Shown in pieces: positions 1-9,072 of a stretch of DNA of 64,000 nt. A program made the translations under genes and the position numbers. The notes under the pieces are model-generated. The model was given only the letters and a program-made list of their open reading frames with translations, was not told the origin of the DNA and did not search any database. This DNA is from Streptomyces iconiensis. GTDB lineage: Bacteria > Actinomycetota > Actinomycetes > Streptomycetales > Streptomycetaceae. The stretch spans positions 1 through 64,000 of the forward strand of contig NZ_JANCPR020000041.1 in NCBI RefSeq assembly GCF_028657195.3, in the 5' to 3' direction. Within the stretch, counting starts at the first letter, position 1, and each line of letters begins with the position of its first letter.

Positions 1-19
1 CCCCAAGGACGGCCCCCCG

Positions 20-85
20 CCCCCCAACAGCCCCCCGCCAAAAGGGGCTTCGCCCCCTCTGGACTCCCCCGGCCATATCCGGGCC
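20..85 (+). repeat. dispersed intergenic repeat, family 1, copy 1
   Basis: A C-rich block that begins CCCCCCAACAGCCCCCCGC carries a small hairpin (GGGGC, loop TTC, GCCCC) and ends near GGACTCCCCC and ATATCCGGG. A clearly related block lies at 42187-42254. Only intergenic DNA is affected. Such blocks are common between Streptomyces genes and probably act as 3'-end hairpins; that role is inferred. Confidence 0.6.
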
Positions 86-198
86 TGCTGTGGAGTGGGG
101 TGGGTCGGTGAGGAGGGGGGCGGGGGGCCGTCCGTGGGGAAGGGGAGGGGCGTTGGGGAGTTGACCCTTACGTTGCGTGAGGGGTCAGGGTGTTGGGC

Positions 199-708
199 AT
201 GAGCGATTACTACGACGCCTTCGAGATGAGCCCTGTCCCTGACCCCTCGGTGGACGCGGTGCCGCCGGAACCGTTTCGGGGGATCTATGGGATGCCGATG
301 TTCGTCACGATCCCGACGCCGGACCTGGCCGCTTCGGTGGACTTCTGGGTACGCGGGTTCGGGTTCGTCGATTTGTTCAGTATTCCCGGGCAGGTCACCC
401 ATCTACGGCGGTGGGCGTTCCAGGACGTGCTTTTGGTGCCCGCTGCCGGCGAGGTGGCATCGGTGCCGGTGGTGAGTGTGAGTTTCGCGTGTGTGCTCAG
501 TGAGATCGACCGGATCGCCGAGGCGTGTGAGGCGCAGCGGCCGGGTTGCAGTGAGGGGCCGCGGCACACTCGTTGGAACACCGTTGACGTGGAGGTGGTC
601 ACGCCGGAGAACGTGCGGGTGGTCCTCACCGCCGCCAAACCTTTCGATCCCGCGAGCCAGGAGGCCCGCGATCTGGAGAAGGTGGGTATCACCGCTCCGA
701 AGGCATGA
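199..708 (+). CDS. VOC (glyoxalase/bleomycin-resistance fold) protein
   Basis: This 169-residue protein has the vicinal-oxygen-chelate start IPTPDLAASVDFWVRGFGF, in which a beta strand leads into the helix and F-W-x-x-G-F-G-F pattern, followed by strands such as HLRRWAFQDVLLVPA. VOC proteins isomerise, cleave or sequester small molecules and often give resistance by binding drugs. The substrate here is unknown. ATG 199 gives the natural MSDYYDAF start; GTG 190 in the same frame is an alternative, with GAGGGG five bases before it. The gene ends 22 bases before a TipA-like regulator on the same strand, so the two probably form one transcript. That pairing suggests a drug-sensing or drug-binding unit, which is inference. 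Confidence 0.8.
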   Translation: MSDYYDAFEMSPVPDPSVDAVPPEPFRGIYGMPMFVTIPTPDLAASVDFWVRGFGFVDLFSIPGQVTHLRRWAFQDVLLVPAAGEVASVPVVSVSFACVLSEIDRIAEACEAQRPGCSEGPRHTRWNTVDVEVVTPENVRVVLTAAKPFDPASQEARDLEKVGITAPKA

Positions 709-730
709 CGGTGTGGGGAGAATGTGAGGC

Positions 731-1534
731 ATGAGTACGTCAGGGGAGGCCGCCGGGATGACCGTCGGTCAGGCGGCATCGCGGCTGGGCGTCACCGTAC
801 GCACCCTGCACCACTGGGACGGGATCGGCCTGGCCTCCCCCTCACTGCGCACCCACGGCGGATACCGGCTCTACACCGCCGCGGACATCGCACGTCTCCA
901 GCGTGCGGTCGTGTACCGCGAGCTGGGTCTCCCGCTCGGCACCATCGGGGAACTGCTCCGCGCGCGGGCGGTTGACCCGACCGTGGCGCTGCGTACGCAG
1001 CGCCAACAGGTCCGGGAGCGCATCGCACGCCTCAACGACATGGCCGAGGGACTTGACCGGATGATCCGGGCCCACGAGCAGGGCATTCTTCTGACGGCCG
1101 AACAACAGGCCGCCGTTTTCGGCCCCGACTGGCAACCGGAATGGGTCCTCCGCGCCCAGGAGCGCTGGGGGGACACCCCGCAATGGGCCCAGTACGCCGA
1201 GCGCGCGGCCACCCGCGGGCCCGACGACTGGAAAGCCGTCGCCGAGGCGAACTCCGCACTCGAAAGCGAGCTTGCCCGAGCGATGCGGGACGGCGTCCTC
1301 CCCGGCAGCGCAGAAGCCAACCGGCTCGCTGAGCAGCACCGGGAAGCATTCAACGCCTACTTCCACCTCACTCATGAGATGCAGGTCTGCCTCGGGCACA
1401 TGTACCAAGAAGACCCCGGGTTCACCGCCCACTACGACCGCGCCCAACCCGGCCTCGCCGCCTGGCTCAGCCGCATCATCGACGCCAACGCACAAGCACA
1501 CGGCATCGACCCCCGCACCGCCACCTGGCACTGA
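731..1534 (+). CDS. MerR regulator with TipAS-type drug-binding domain
   Basis: The 267-residue product starts with a MerR winged helix (about residues 10-80: MTVGQAASRLGVTVRTLHHW, then GYRLYTAADIARLQ). A short coiled linker and a C-terminal TipAS-like helical domain (about 130-267, including YFHLTHEMQVCLGHMY) follow. TipAL-type proteins activate promoters with a 19-bp spacer when a thiopeptide or other ligand binds the TipAS domain. Nothing in this sequence identifies the ligand. It follows the VOC gene by 22 bases, and such regulators commonly autoactivate their operon. Length and domain order fit the TipAL family. Confidence 0.88.
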   Translation: MSTSGEAAGMTVGQAASRLGVTVRTLHHWDGIGLASPSLRTHGGYRLYTAADIARLQRAVVYRELGLPLGTIGELLRARAVDPTVALRTQRQQVRERIARLNDMAEGLDRMIRAHEQGILLTAEQQAAVFGPDWQPEWVLRAQERWGDTPQWAQYAERAATRGPDDWKAVAEANSALESELARAMRDGVLPGSAEANRLAEQHREAFNAYFHLTHEMQVCLGHMYQEDPGFTAHYDRAQPGLAAWLSRIIDANAQAHGIDPRTATWH

Positions 1535-1566
1535 ACCCGGACGGAAAGCATGTCGGCCACCTGCGG

Positions 1567-1959
1567 TCAGGAGGCACTCAGCTCGAAGGGTGGGTAACTC
1601 TCGTTGCCCGCGTGTTCGGCCGCCTCGATGTAGACGGCCAGGGCGTTGCGGGACTGGGCGAGCCTGGTCATCTGGTCGTCCAGCCGCTGTAGCCGTGACC
1701 GCATCGCGGTCAGCAACTCGGAACAGCCGGGCAGCTCCGGGGTCTCCCCTGTCGCGCAGGGCAGCAGGTAGGCGATGTCCTCGGAGGACAGACCGGCACC
1801 GAGCAGGTGCCGGATCTGCTTCACCTTGAGCAAGGCGTTCTCGTTGTACTCGCGGTAGCCGTTGGCGGCGCGGTCTGCCTCCAGCAGGCCCTGGGCCTCG
1901 TAGTAGCGCAACTGGTGGGCGTTGACGCCCGTCCGACGGCTCAGTTCCCCGATACGCAT
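1567..1959 (-). CDS. MerR-family transcriptional regulator
   Basis: This 130-residue protein has an N-terminal MerR helix-turn-helix (MRIGELSRRTGVNAHQLRYY, GYREYNENALLKVKQI) and a long C-terminal dimerisation helix (about 80-115). The region LLPCATGETPELPGC contains two cysteines, which could sense metal, thiol or redox state, but no defined MerR subgroup is clear. It is divergent from an NAD(P)-dependent reductase with about 50 bases between the starts, and a perfect ATACCGGTAT palindrome lies between them. It probably controls that reductase and itself. Confidence 0.88.
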   Translation of the reverse strand: MRIGELSRRTGVNAHQLRYYEAQGLLEADRAANGYREYNENALLKVKQIRHLLGAGLSSEDIAYLLPCATGETPELPGCSELLTAMRSRLQRLDDQMTRLAQSRNALAVYIEAAEHAGNESYPPFELSAS

Positions 1960-1970
1960 CGAGACCTCGC

Positions 1971-2001
1971 TTGACCTTCATACCGGTATCAACGTTGACG
2001 A
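1971..2001 (+). promoter_or_regulatory. MerR operator/promoter between divergent genes
   Basis: The intergenic space holds TTGACC (1971-1976) as a -35-like element and a perfect 10-bp palindrome ATACCGGTAT (1980-1989), then a weak -10-like stretch about 19 bases after the -35. A long spacer with a centred palindrome is the hallmark of MerR-activated promoters. It sits just upstream of the reductase start at 2009 and the regulator start at 1959. The -10 is poorly matched. Confidence 0.55.
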
Positions 2002-2008
2002 TGCTGCC

Positions 2009-2887
2009 ATGGACAACAAAACGGGTACACCCGTGACAGTCATCGGACTTGGGCTGATGGGCCAGGCGCTCGCCGGCGCGTTCCTGAGAGCCGGGCACCT
2101 CACAACCGTGTGGAACCGTACGGCCTCCAAGGCCGACCAGCTGGTGGCCGACGGCGCGCGGTTGGCGCCGACGGTTGGTGCGGCGCTCAAGGCGGGTTCG
2201 GTGGCGGTCATCTGCGTCACCGACTACCACGCCGTGCGTGAGCTGCTCGGCGCGAGTGAACTGGACGGTACGACGCTGGTCAATCTGACCTCGGGCGACT
2301 CGGCTCAGGCCCGGGAAGCGGCGCGCTGGGCCGAGGAACGCGGCGCCCGCTATGTGGATGGCGCCATCATGGCCGTCCCGCCGGCGGTCGGGACAGCGGA
2401 GGCGACGATTCTGCACAGTGGCCCCGAGGCGGACTTCGAGGCACACAGGTCGACGCTGGACGCGCTCGGCACCGTCACCTACCTCGGTGCCGACCACGGG
2501 TTGGCGTCCCTGTACGACGTGGCCGGCCTCGCCATGATGTGGAGCGTTCTGAACGCCTGGCTCCAGGGCACCGCCCTGCTGAGGACCGCCGGCGTCGACG
2601 CCGCCGCGTACGCGCCGTTCGCGCGGCAGATCGCCGCCGGGGTGGCCGAGTGGCTGCCCGGATACGCCGAGCAGATCGACAGCGGCTCCTTCCCGGCCGA
2701 GGTGTCGGCCCTGGAGACCGACGTGCGGGCGATGGCACACCTGATCGAGGAGAGCGAGGCGGTGGGCGTCAATGCCGAACTGCCGAGGCTTATCAAGGCG
2801 ATTGCCGATCGTTCGGTCGCCGCCGGGCACGGCGGTGAGCAATACCCGGTGCTGATCGAGGAGTTCGGCACGCCCCACGGCAACTGA
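2009..2887 (+). CDS. NAD(P)-dependent 6PGDH/imine-reductase-like oxidoreductase
   Basis: The 292-residue protein opens with a Rossmann motif, VIGLGLMGQALAGAFLRAG (GxGxMG at about 10-15), typical of the beta-hydroxyacid dehydrogenase/6PGDH superfamily. The helical C-terminal half (about 165-292) matches the imine-reductase-like branch, which reduces C=N or C=O bonds with NADPH. The substrate is unknown. The start is taken at ATG 2009 because the open frame before it overlaps the divergent regulator and its operator. Expression is probably controlled by the adjacent MerR protein. Confidence 0.82.
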   Translation: MDNKTGTPVTVIGLGLMGQALAGAFLRAGHLTTVWNRTASKADQLVADGARLAPTVGAALKAGSVAVICVTDYHAVRELLGASELDGTTLVNLTSGDSAQAREAARWAEERGARYVDGAIMAVPPAVGTAEATILHSGPEADFEAHRSTLDALGTVTYLGADHGLASLYDVAGLAMMWSVLNAWLQGTALLRTAGVDAAAYAPFARQIAAGVAEWLPGYAEQIDSGSFPAEVSALETDVRAMAHLIEESEAVGVNAELPRLIKAIADRSVAAGHGGEQYPVLIEEFGTPHGN

Positions 2888-3142
2888 CCGGCCCCTGGCG
2901 GCGGAACCGGCTTTGGGGGCCAGTACGAGGGGAGGAGTCGAGCGCCCTCGCACATCTGGGTAAGGGAAGACGGGGAAGCTGGTTCGACTCTTTTGCGGTC
3001 TTTTTCCGCTTTCCGTATGTGCGCCGCCAGTGAAAGGCTGGTGAATTCCGGTCCCTTCGCCCAGGGGGCGCCGGCGCCGTCTCGTCACCGATCCTCCCGC
3101 AGGTTTAAGCTGTTCGGTCGCAGCGGATCTGTGGGAGGTTCT

Positions 3143-3574
3143 GTGGATTTCGACAAGGAATGGGCCCAGATAAAGGCGGGTGTGGATGAGCGTCAGAACG
3201 CCGGCATGCAACTCGCCGGCAGCGGCTCCAACGCGCGCGGCCCGGGCAGGCTGCACGTCACCTCCAAGTTGCTGCGTGACCGGGCGGCGGACGCCGAGAA
3301 GGTCGCCAAGGCATTTGGCAAGGCCGACAATGCGGCCATCAAGGAGACGGGCGAGGTGAAGTCCGGCTTGTCCGGGTTCAAGTCCGCAGCCGCTTTCGCT
3401 ACCTTCGTGGACCGTTGGGAGGGGCAAGTGCGGTATGTGAAGTCCCTGCTCGGTGAGGGGCTCGCCGACGCGCTGCGTAACACCGCTTCGGCCTTCGACA
3501 CCACCGACCTCAAAGAGAAGAAGGACATGGACAAGGTCGGGGCGAGTGAAAAGCCTGGCGACAGGCGAGAGTAG
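3143..3574 (+). CDS. WXG-like small helical protein, first gene of DUF6571-type module
   Basis: This 143-residue protein starts at GTG 3143 with GGGAGG (3133-3138) ahead of it. It is highly charged and helical. The central segment FVDRWEGQVRYVKSLLGEGL contains a W-x-G turn between two predicted helices, as in WXG100/ESX proteins. No signal peptide or membrane segment is visible. It lies 60 bases upstream of a 779-residue protein that also has an ESX-like N-terminus, then a lipoprotein. A secretion-partner or chaperone role is inferred; no family name can be given with certainty. Confidence 0.75.
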   Translation: MDFDKEWAQIKAGVDERQNAGMQLAGSGSNARGPGRLHVTSKLLRDRAADAEKVAKAFGKADNAAIKETGEVKSGLSGFKSAAAFATFVDRWEGQVRYVKSLLGEGLADALRNTASAFDTTDLKEKKDMDKVGASEKPGDRRE

Positions 3575-3634
3575 CCGCAGCTCAGGGCCGGGACCGGTTC
3601 GTGGGTAAATCCGTTGTACATGGGGAAGAAACGC

Positions 3635-5974
3635 ATGGTTTCCTATCACTCGCTGATGCATTCCGACCTTGAGCCGTTGCGCGAAGCCGTGCAGAAATGG
3701 CGCAATGTGCCCCGGAACTATCGAGAGGTACGCACCGAGTTCTCGCGGCAGGTGGAGAGAGGGCTGTGGGTCTCCGACATGGAGGGCGAGGCGGCCGACG
3801 CGGCGTTCCAGAAGATGCGGAAGGTCGACACGCAGCTCACCGAGGTTATCGGAGAGGCCGACGACACCTGGGTGTTCCTGGACAGTGCCTATCACTCGCT
3901 GAAGAAGTGGCGGGACAAACTCAAGGCACGGGTCAAGATGGTCGACGAGGACAAGCATCTCGAAATCGACCACAGGGGAACTGTCCACTACAAACCGAAG
4001 AACCTCAAGAGCCTGGACGCCGACGAAGTGGGGATCCAGGCGAAGAATTACCGCGACGCCGTCGAAACCCACAACAGGCTCATCAACGAGGCCCTGGAGG
4101 GCGCCACCGCGGCGGACACGACGCTGCACTGGGCCCTCTCCAACGATCACAACGGGCGTGCCAAGGGCTTCGACAGTGACGGCGTCACCAGCATGAGCGA
4201 GGCGAACCGCGAGCGGCAGCAGGCACGCAAGGACGCTGATGCCCTGGTCCGTCTGGCCTCTTCCTACGAGAACGGCGAGCGGCCGAGCGCAGAGACGGTC
4301 AGAAAGATGGCGGACAAGCTGGCCCAACGCGAGGGCGACCCCTATTTCGCCGAGCGTTTCGCGACCCGGCTCAATGCGAAGGGCACGCTGGAATTCTGGG
4401 AGCGGGTCGCAGGCACGAGCAAGCCGGGCAAGGAACGCTTCGAGGCGACCAAGGACTTCCAAAAGTCCCTCAGCATGACTCTGGCCACCGCCTCCCACTC
4501 GGACAGCCGGGCCATGAAGAAATGGAAAGAAGACGCCCTCCGGCTCGGCCCCGAACGCTTCGCCAACACCCACCGGGGGATCGGCCCCGGCGACAGCCCT
4601 ACACGTGCGGGCAATCCGCAGAGCAACTATGGCTTCCAGCTCATGAGCAGCCTGATGCGGTCGGGGGAGTGGGACAAGGACTTCCTGGTCGACTACGGAA
4701 AGGGCGACAAGGAGAAGGACCTCAAAGGGCTCATCGACTTCGAGCGCAGCCACGACGGCGAGCCGCAGGAACTGTGGGCGGGTGAACGCCCTGACGAGTA
4801 CGACGCCTTCCTCAATTACGGCAAGGGCAGCGACGAGGGCATGGACCCCATGGCCGGCTACATGGAGGCACTGGGGCACAACCCCGAAGCTGCACAGGAG
4901 GTATTCCACAGCAACGAGAAGGACTACGACGGCAGTTACAAGCCGAGTAGCGACCTTGACTACCTCCTGCGCAAGCGTGAGTGGCCAACCGGCGGCCCGG
5001 GCCTGGACAATGACCGCGCCTATGGCTACGACGAGATGGGCCACGCCCTGGAAGCCGCCACCCTCGGCCGCCCCTGGGACGCACCCGAAGAGGGCCTGAA
5101 CCGCAGTGCCGACAGCGCCAACGTCATGAGTCAGGTCGTCGGAACGGTCTCCGACCACCCCGGAGTCGTGGACGACAAGCCCGGTATCGGCAACAGCATG
5201 GCGAAGATGGGTGCGGGCTACATCGACGATCTGAGTTGGGCTTCCTCCAACTTCGGCAACGTGGACGGTGACCAGGCGCTCCGGGACGCGGCTTTCGGGC
5301 ACGTAGGTCCCGGGCACATTGACGTGTCCGACGGCGACGCCCGCGCGTTCCTCCGTGAGACCGGCAGCAAGCCGGGCGGCTACGAAATCCTCTCCAGCGC
5401 TCAGGATCAGTACGTGGTCAGCGCGATGAAGGCCCACCCGGAAGCGAATGAAGAACTCCGGACGATCCTGGAAGCGGGAGCGACGAACCAGGGTGTGCTG
5501 GACCAGGCGCGTGCGAGCGAGATCCAGAGCGGTGTGGATGGCAAAAGCACCGACCTCCGGGCCGAGCTCACGCAGGCAGCTGCCTGGAAGAAGTACGCAG
5601 TCAATCAGGGTCTTGGGCTCGGAACGGGCCTAGTTGAGCTTCCTCTGGGCGGCGACGGTGTAAAGGCGGGCACTTCCTTCGGAGTTCCCCTTGTCTCAGG
5701 CGCGGCCAGCGGCGCCCTGGAGACGCATGTGAACAATCAGATCGACCAACAGGTGCTGGCGCAATGGAAGGAGGAAAGCCAGCAGTACTCGCGGGACGGG
5801 ATCAAGGACAAGGACGAATTTCTGGGCATGAGCCAAAAAAGGGTAGCCAACTGGCTGGAGACCTACGACGCGAGTCACGATGTGGACAGGGACTGGTACC
5901 GGGATACCAGACGGTGGGTCCGTGAGTCGTACACGAGTGGCGACACGTTGGGGGACCAGTCCGATGGCGACTGA
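3635..5974 (+). CDS. 779-aa DUF6571-like protein, possible type VII cargo
   Basis: The start is ATG 3635, with GGGGAAG seven bases ahead; an upstream in-frame ATG (3620) has no such site. Residues 1-100 form a helical hairpin with a WXG-like turn (LWVSDMEGEAADAAFQKM). A long helical, charged middle follows, with repeated D/E-K-rich stretches. Near residues 665-710 a Gly/Ala/Val-rich segment (GLGLGTGLVELPLGG, VPLVSGAASGALE) could insert in a membrane or pack as a core, and the last 70 residues are charged. I recognise the layout as that of actinobacterial DUF6571 proteins. No catalytic motif is visible. Its 3' end overlaps the lipoprotein start by 11 bases, so the genes are coupled. Toxin or structural roles are both possible. 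Confidence 0.75.
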   Translation: MVSYHSLMHSDLEPLREAVQKWRNVPRNYREVRTEFSRQVERGLWVSDMEGEAADAAFQKMRKVDTQLTEVIGEADDTWVFLDSAYHSLKKWRDKLKARVKMVDEDKHLEIDHRGTVHYKPKNLKSLDADEVGIQAKNYRDAVETHNRLINEALEGATAADTTLHWALSNDHNGRAKGFDSDGVTSMSEANRERQQARKDADALVRLASSYENGERPSAETVRKMADKLAQREGDPYFAERFATRLNAKGTLEFWERVAGTSKPGKERFEATKDFQKSLSMTLATASHSDSRAMKKWKEDALRLGPERFANTHRGIGPGDSPTRAGNPQSNYGFQLMSSLMRSGEWDKDFLVDYGKGDKEKDLKGLIDFERSHDGEPQELWAGERPDEYDAFLNYGKGSDEGMDPMAGYMEALGHNPEAAQEVFHSNEKDYDGSYKPSSDLDYLLRKREWPTGGPGLDNDRAYGYDEMGHALEAATLGRPWDAPEEGLNRSADSANVMSQVVGTVSDHPGVVDDKPGIGNSMAKMGAGYIDDLSWASSNFGNVDGDQALRDAAFGHVGPGHIDVSDGDARAFLRETGSKPGGYEILSSAQDQYVVSAMKAHPEANEELRTILEAGATNQGVLDQARASEIQSGVDGKSTDLRAELTQAAAWKKYAVNQGLGLGTGLVELPLGGDGVKAGTSFGVPLVSGAASGALETHVNNQIDQQVLAQWKEESQQYSRDGIKDKDEFLGMSQKRVANWLETYDASHDVDRDWYRDTRRWVRESYTSGDTLGDQSDGD

Positions 5975-6614
5975 TACCTGGCCAGTGGCATGGCGCCTTC
6001 GTGCGGGGCGGTGCGCTGCCTTTGTTGCTGTGCCCGTGCTGATGCTCGGAACTGCCTGTTCCTCGTCTGGTGGGGAAGAGAAGAAGCCATCCGGCACCCC
6101 GTTGGCCCGCGCCTGTGGCGGTATCTTTGACCAGCGCATGGTCAAGGAGTCGCGGCATTCCGATGTGCGTGTGGTTGAGCATATGGGTTATGCCGACGTG
6201 GCCGACAAGCTGGCCGATCCGACAGTGGATCGGGATTACTCCGACCAACGAATCTGCTTCTTCACCGCCGCAGCCAACAAGGTGGATGAGCTGCTGAGTC
6301 TGACAGTTCAATGGGATTCGGTGCCGCCGGACGGCGGAAGGTCGGTTGCGTACATGCCCGTCGGCCGCATTGCTCGTGATGGTCAGCTCGATGTGTTGTG
6401 TCGGCACCCGAGAGGTGAGAAGAAGGCGAATCCTCCGCACTTTGAGACACTGGCGTTCACCATCGACCAGTCGCTGAGTATCGACAAGTCGCTTGGGCTC
6501 AGCCTCAACTCCCGCGCCCGCCTGCTGATTTCCGCCGCGAAGAAGGTCACCGCTCACATGGACTGTGCGAACAGCGTCACGTTCCCCGATCCGGAAGAGG
6601 TCGCCCCCCGGTAG
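5964..6614 (+). CDS. putative lipoprotein, third gene of the module
   Basis: The 216-residue product has a basic N-terminus, a hydrophobic core (AAFVAVPVLMLG) and a cysteine followed by serines (LGTACSSS), which looks like a lipoprotein signal although position -3 is Gly rather than Leu. The mature part has paired cysteines (RACGGIFD, RICFF, VLCRHP, MDCAN), which would suit extracellular disulfides. It overlaps the DUF6571-like gene by 11 bases. Similar lipoproteins follow such genes in Streptomyces, as far as I remember. Its job, perhaps surface partner or immunity factor, is not known. Confidence 0.75.
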   Translation: MATDTWPVAWRLRAGRCAAFVAVPVLMLGTACSSSGGEEKKPSGTPLARACGGIFDQRMVKESRHSDVRVVEHMGYADVADKLADPTVDRDYSDQRICFFTAAANKVDELLSLTVQWDSVPPDGGRSVAYMPVGRIARDGQLDVLCRHPRGEKKANPPHFETLAFTIDQSLSIDKSLGLSLNSRARLLISAAKKVTAHMDCANSVTFPDPEEVAPR

Positions 6615-6774
6615 CGGGGGAGGCGCGGCCCGCCCTCGCGGCACCGGTGGGCGCTCTCACCCGTCTGGGTGAATGAGGGTGGGGGAGCCGTTTCGGAGGG
6701 TGCGGGGGGTGGTCGGGTGGGTAGGCCGGAGGCCGCAATGCGCACTGGACCCAATCCGTGGGGGGAACGAACCG

Positions 6775-9036
6775 TTGTCGCAACAACCGTTCACGCTGCC
6801 GGACTTCTACGTGCCGTATCCCGCGCGCCTCAACCCTCATCTCGAACAGGCGCGGGCCCATACGAGGGAGTGGGCGCGGCGTATGGGGATGCTGGAGGGG
6901 TCGGGGATCTGGGACACCGGGGACCTGGAGGCACACGACTACGCGCTGCTGTGCGCGTACACGCATCCGGACGCCACGGCCGAGGACCTGGACACGGTCA
7001 CGGACTGGTATGTGTGGGTGTTCTTCTTCGACGACCACTTCCTGGAGGAGTTCAAGCGGAGCCAGGACCGGGAGGGCGGCAAGGCGTATCTGGACCGGCT
7101 GCCGCTGTTCATGCCGATGGATCCGGCGGCTGCCGTTCCCGAGCCGACCAACCCCGTCGAGGCGGGCCTGAAGGACCTGTGGGCGAGGACGGTTCCCGCG
7201 ATGTCCCGGGAGTGGCGGGCCCGTTTCGCGGAGAGCACGAAGAACCTGCTCAACGAGTCCCTGTGGGAGCTGTCGAACATCAACATCGGCCGGGTGCCGA
7301 ATCCGGTGGAGTACATCGAGATGCGCCGCAAGGTCGGCGGGGCCCCGTGGTCGGCGGGGCTCGTGGAGTTCGCCGCGCACGCCGAAGTACCGGCGTCCGT
7401 CGCGGGGTCGAGGCCACTGTGCGTGCTGCGCGACACGTTCGCCGACGCGGTGCACCTGCGTAACGACCTGTTCTCGTACCAGCGCGAGACGGAGGACGAG
7501 GGCGAGCTGTCCAACGGTGTCCTCGTGCTGGAGACGTTCCTGGACTGCACGACGCAGGAGGGCGCCGAAGCAGTCAACGATCTGCTCACCTCGCGCCTCC
7601 AGCAGTTCGAGCACACGGCGCTGACCGAGGTGCCCGCGCTGTGTGTGGAGAAGGGCCTCGACCCGGCGGCGTGCGCGGACATCGCGGCGTACGCGAAAGG
7701 GCTGCAGGACTGGCAGTCCGGCGGCCACGAGTGGCACATGCGCTCCAGCCGCTACATGAACGAGGGCGGGGAGGCGGCGTCGTCGTCGCCGCGGTCGCCG
7801 TTCCTGCCGATGGGCATCGGCACCTCGGCCGCCGACCTGGCCCGTACGCTCGCGCAGGCCAACGTCCAGCGCGTGCGCGGCTTCACGCATGTGCCGCACG
7901 AACGTACGGGCCCCTCGGTGCTGCCCGACATCCGGATGCCGTTCACCGCGAGCCTCAGCCCGCATCTGGCGGGTGCGAGGGAGCGGGTCGTGGAGTGGTC
8001 GCGCGCCATGGGACTGCTGGATCCGCAGCCCGATGTGCCGGGCGGCAAGGTGTGGGACGAGGAACTGCTCCGCGACAACGACCTGCCCCTGTGCGCCGCC
8101 GGTATCCACCCGGACGCGACCCCCGAGCAACTCGACCTCACCTCCGGGTGGTTGGCGTGGGGCACATGGGGTGACGACTACTATCCGGTGCGCTTCGGCC
8201 GTACCCGCGACTTGGCGGGTGCGAAGGCGTGCACGGAGCGGCTGTCCGCATTCATGCCCGTCGAGGACGAGCCGATGCCGCCGGCCCTGAGCCCACTGGA
8301 GCGCTCGCTCGCCGATCTCTGGGCGAGAACGGCGGGCCCGATGCCCGTGGCGAAGCGGCGCCGGTTCCGTACGGCGATCGAGACCATGGCCGAAAGCTGG
8401 CTGTGGGAGCTGAACAACCAGGCACAGAACCGCATCCCGGATCCGGTCGACTATGTCGAGATGCGCAAAAGGACCTTCGGTTCCGACCTGACCATGAGCC
8501 TGTGCAGGCTCGCGCACCCGGACACGATCCCGCCCGAGATCTACGAGAGCGGGCCCGTCAAGTCCCTTGAGAACGCGGCGATGGACTACGCGTGCCTGGT
8601 CAACGACGTCTTCTCGTACCAGAAGGAGATCGAGTACGAGGGTGAGATCCACAATGGTGTGCTCGTGGTGCGCAACTTCTTCGACTGCGACTACCCCACG
8701 GCCCTCGCCATCATCGACGACCTGATGAACTCGCGCATGCGCCAGTTCCAGCATGTCGCCGCGCACGAACTGCCCGTGCTCTACGACGACTTCGGGCTGG
8801 ACCGCGACGCGCGGGCCGCGCTGGACGGCTATGTACGGGAGTTGGAGAACTGGCTGTCGGGCATTCTCGTCTGGCACCGCGAGTGCCGGCGCTACACCGA
8901 GGCGGACCTGCGGCGGCATGCGGCGGCCGGTTCGACGGCGGGCTCGCCCAGCTCGTCGGCCTCGTCGGCCTCGTTCTGGCCCTTCGACGGTCCGGTCGGC
9001 CTCGGCACCTCGGCGGCCCGGCTCGCCCTGCGGTAG
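6775..9036 (+). CDS. geoA: germacradienol/geosmin synthase
   Basis: This 754-residue bifunctional sesquiterpene cyclase converts farnesyl diphosphate to germacradienol and germacrene D (N-terminal half) and germacradienol to geosmin (C-terminal half). The N-domain has the Mg-binding motif DDHFLE at 86-91 and the NSE triad NDLFSYQRE from about 230. The C-domain has DDYYP from about 467 and a second NDVFSYQKE. The start is TTG 6775, placed by homology (LSQQPFTLPDFYVPYPARLN) and the GGGGGA at 6761-6766; no ATG or GTG fits. The gene stands alone, with a strong hairpin after its stop. Confidence 0.97.
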   Translation: MSQQPFTLPDFYVPYPARLNPHLEQARAHTREWARRMGMLEGSGIWDTGDLEAHDYALLCAYTHPDATAEDLDTVTDWYVWVFFFDDHFLEEFKRSQDREGGKAYLDRLPLFMPMDPAAAVPEPTNPVEAGLKDLWARTVPAMSREWRARFAESTKNLLNESLWELSNINIGRVPNPVEYIEMRRKVGGAPWSAGLVEFAAHAEVPASVAGSRPLCVLRDTFADAVHLRNDLFSYQRETEDEGELSNGVLVLETFLDCTTQEGAEAVNDLLTSRLQQFEHTALTEVPALCVEKGLDPAACADIAAYAKGLQDWQSGGHEWHMRSSRYMNEGGEAASSSPRSPFLPMGIGTSAADLARTLAQANVQRVRGFTHVPHERTGPSVLPDIRMPFTASLSPHLAGARERVVEWSRAMGLLDPQPDVPGGKVWDEELLRDNDLPLCAAGIHPDATPEQLDLTSGWLAWGTWGDDYYPVRFGRTRDLAGAKACTERLSAFMPVEDEPMPPALSPLERSLADLWARTAGPMPVAKRRRFRTAIETMAESWLWELNNQAQNRIPDPVDYVEMRKRTFGSDLTMSLCRLAHPDTIPPEIYESGPVKSLENAAMDYACLVNDVFSYQKEIEYEGEIHNGVLVVRNFFDCDYPTALAIIDDLMNSRMRQFQHVAAHELPVLYDDFGLDRDARAALDGYVRELENWLSGILVWHRECRRYTEADLRRHAAAGSTAGSPSSSASSASFWPFDGPVGLGTSAARLALR

Positions 9037-9072
9037 TGCCGTGAAGCGGTAGTACGGTGCGTGCCGTTCCGC

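Noticed and set aside
842..5437. Very long (about 1531-codon) open frame on the minus strand
   Set aside because: It lies opposite well-supported genes (MerR, reductase, DUF6571-like). Its translation has no family motif, and in GC-rich DNA the strand opposite codon-biased genes is often free of stops.
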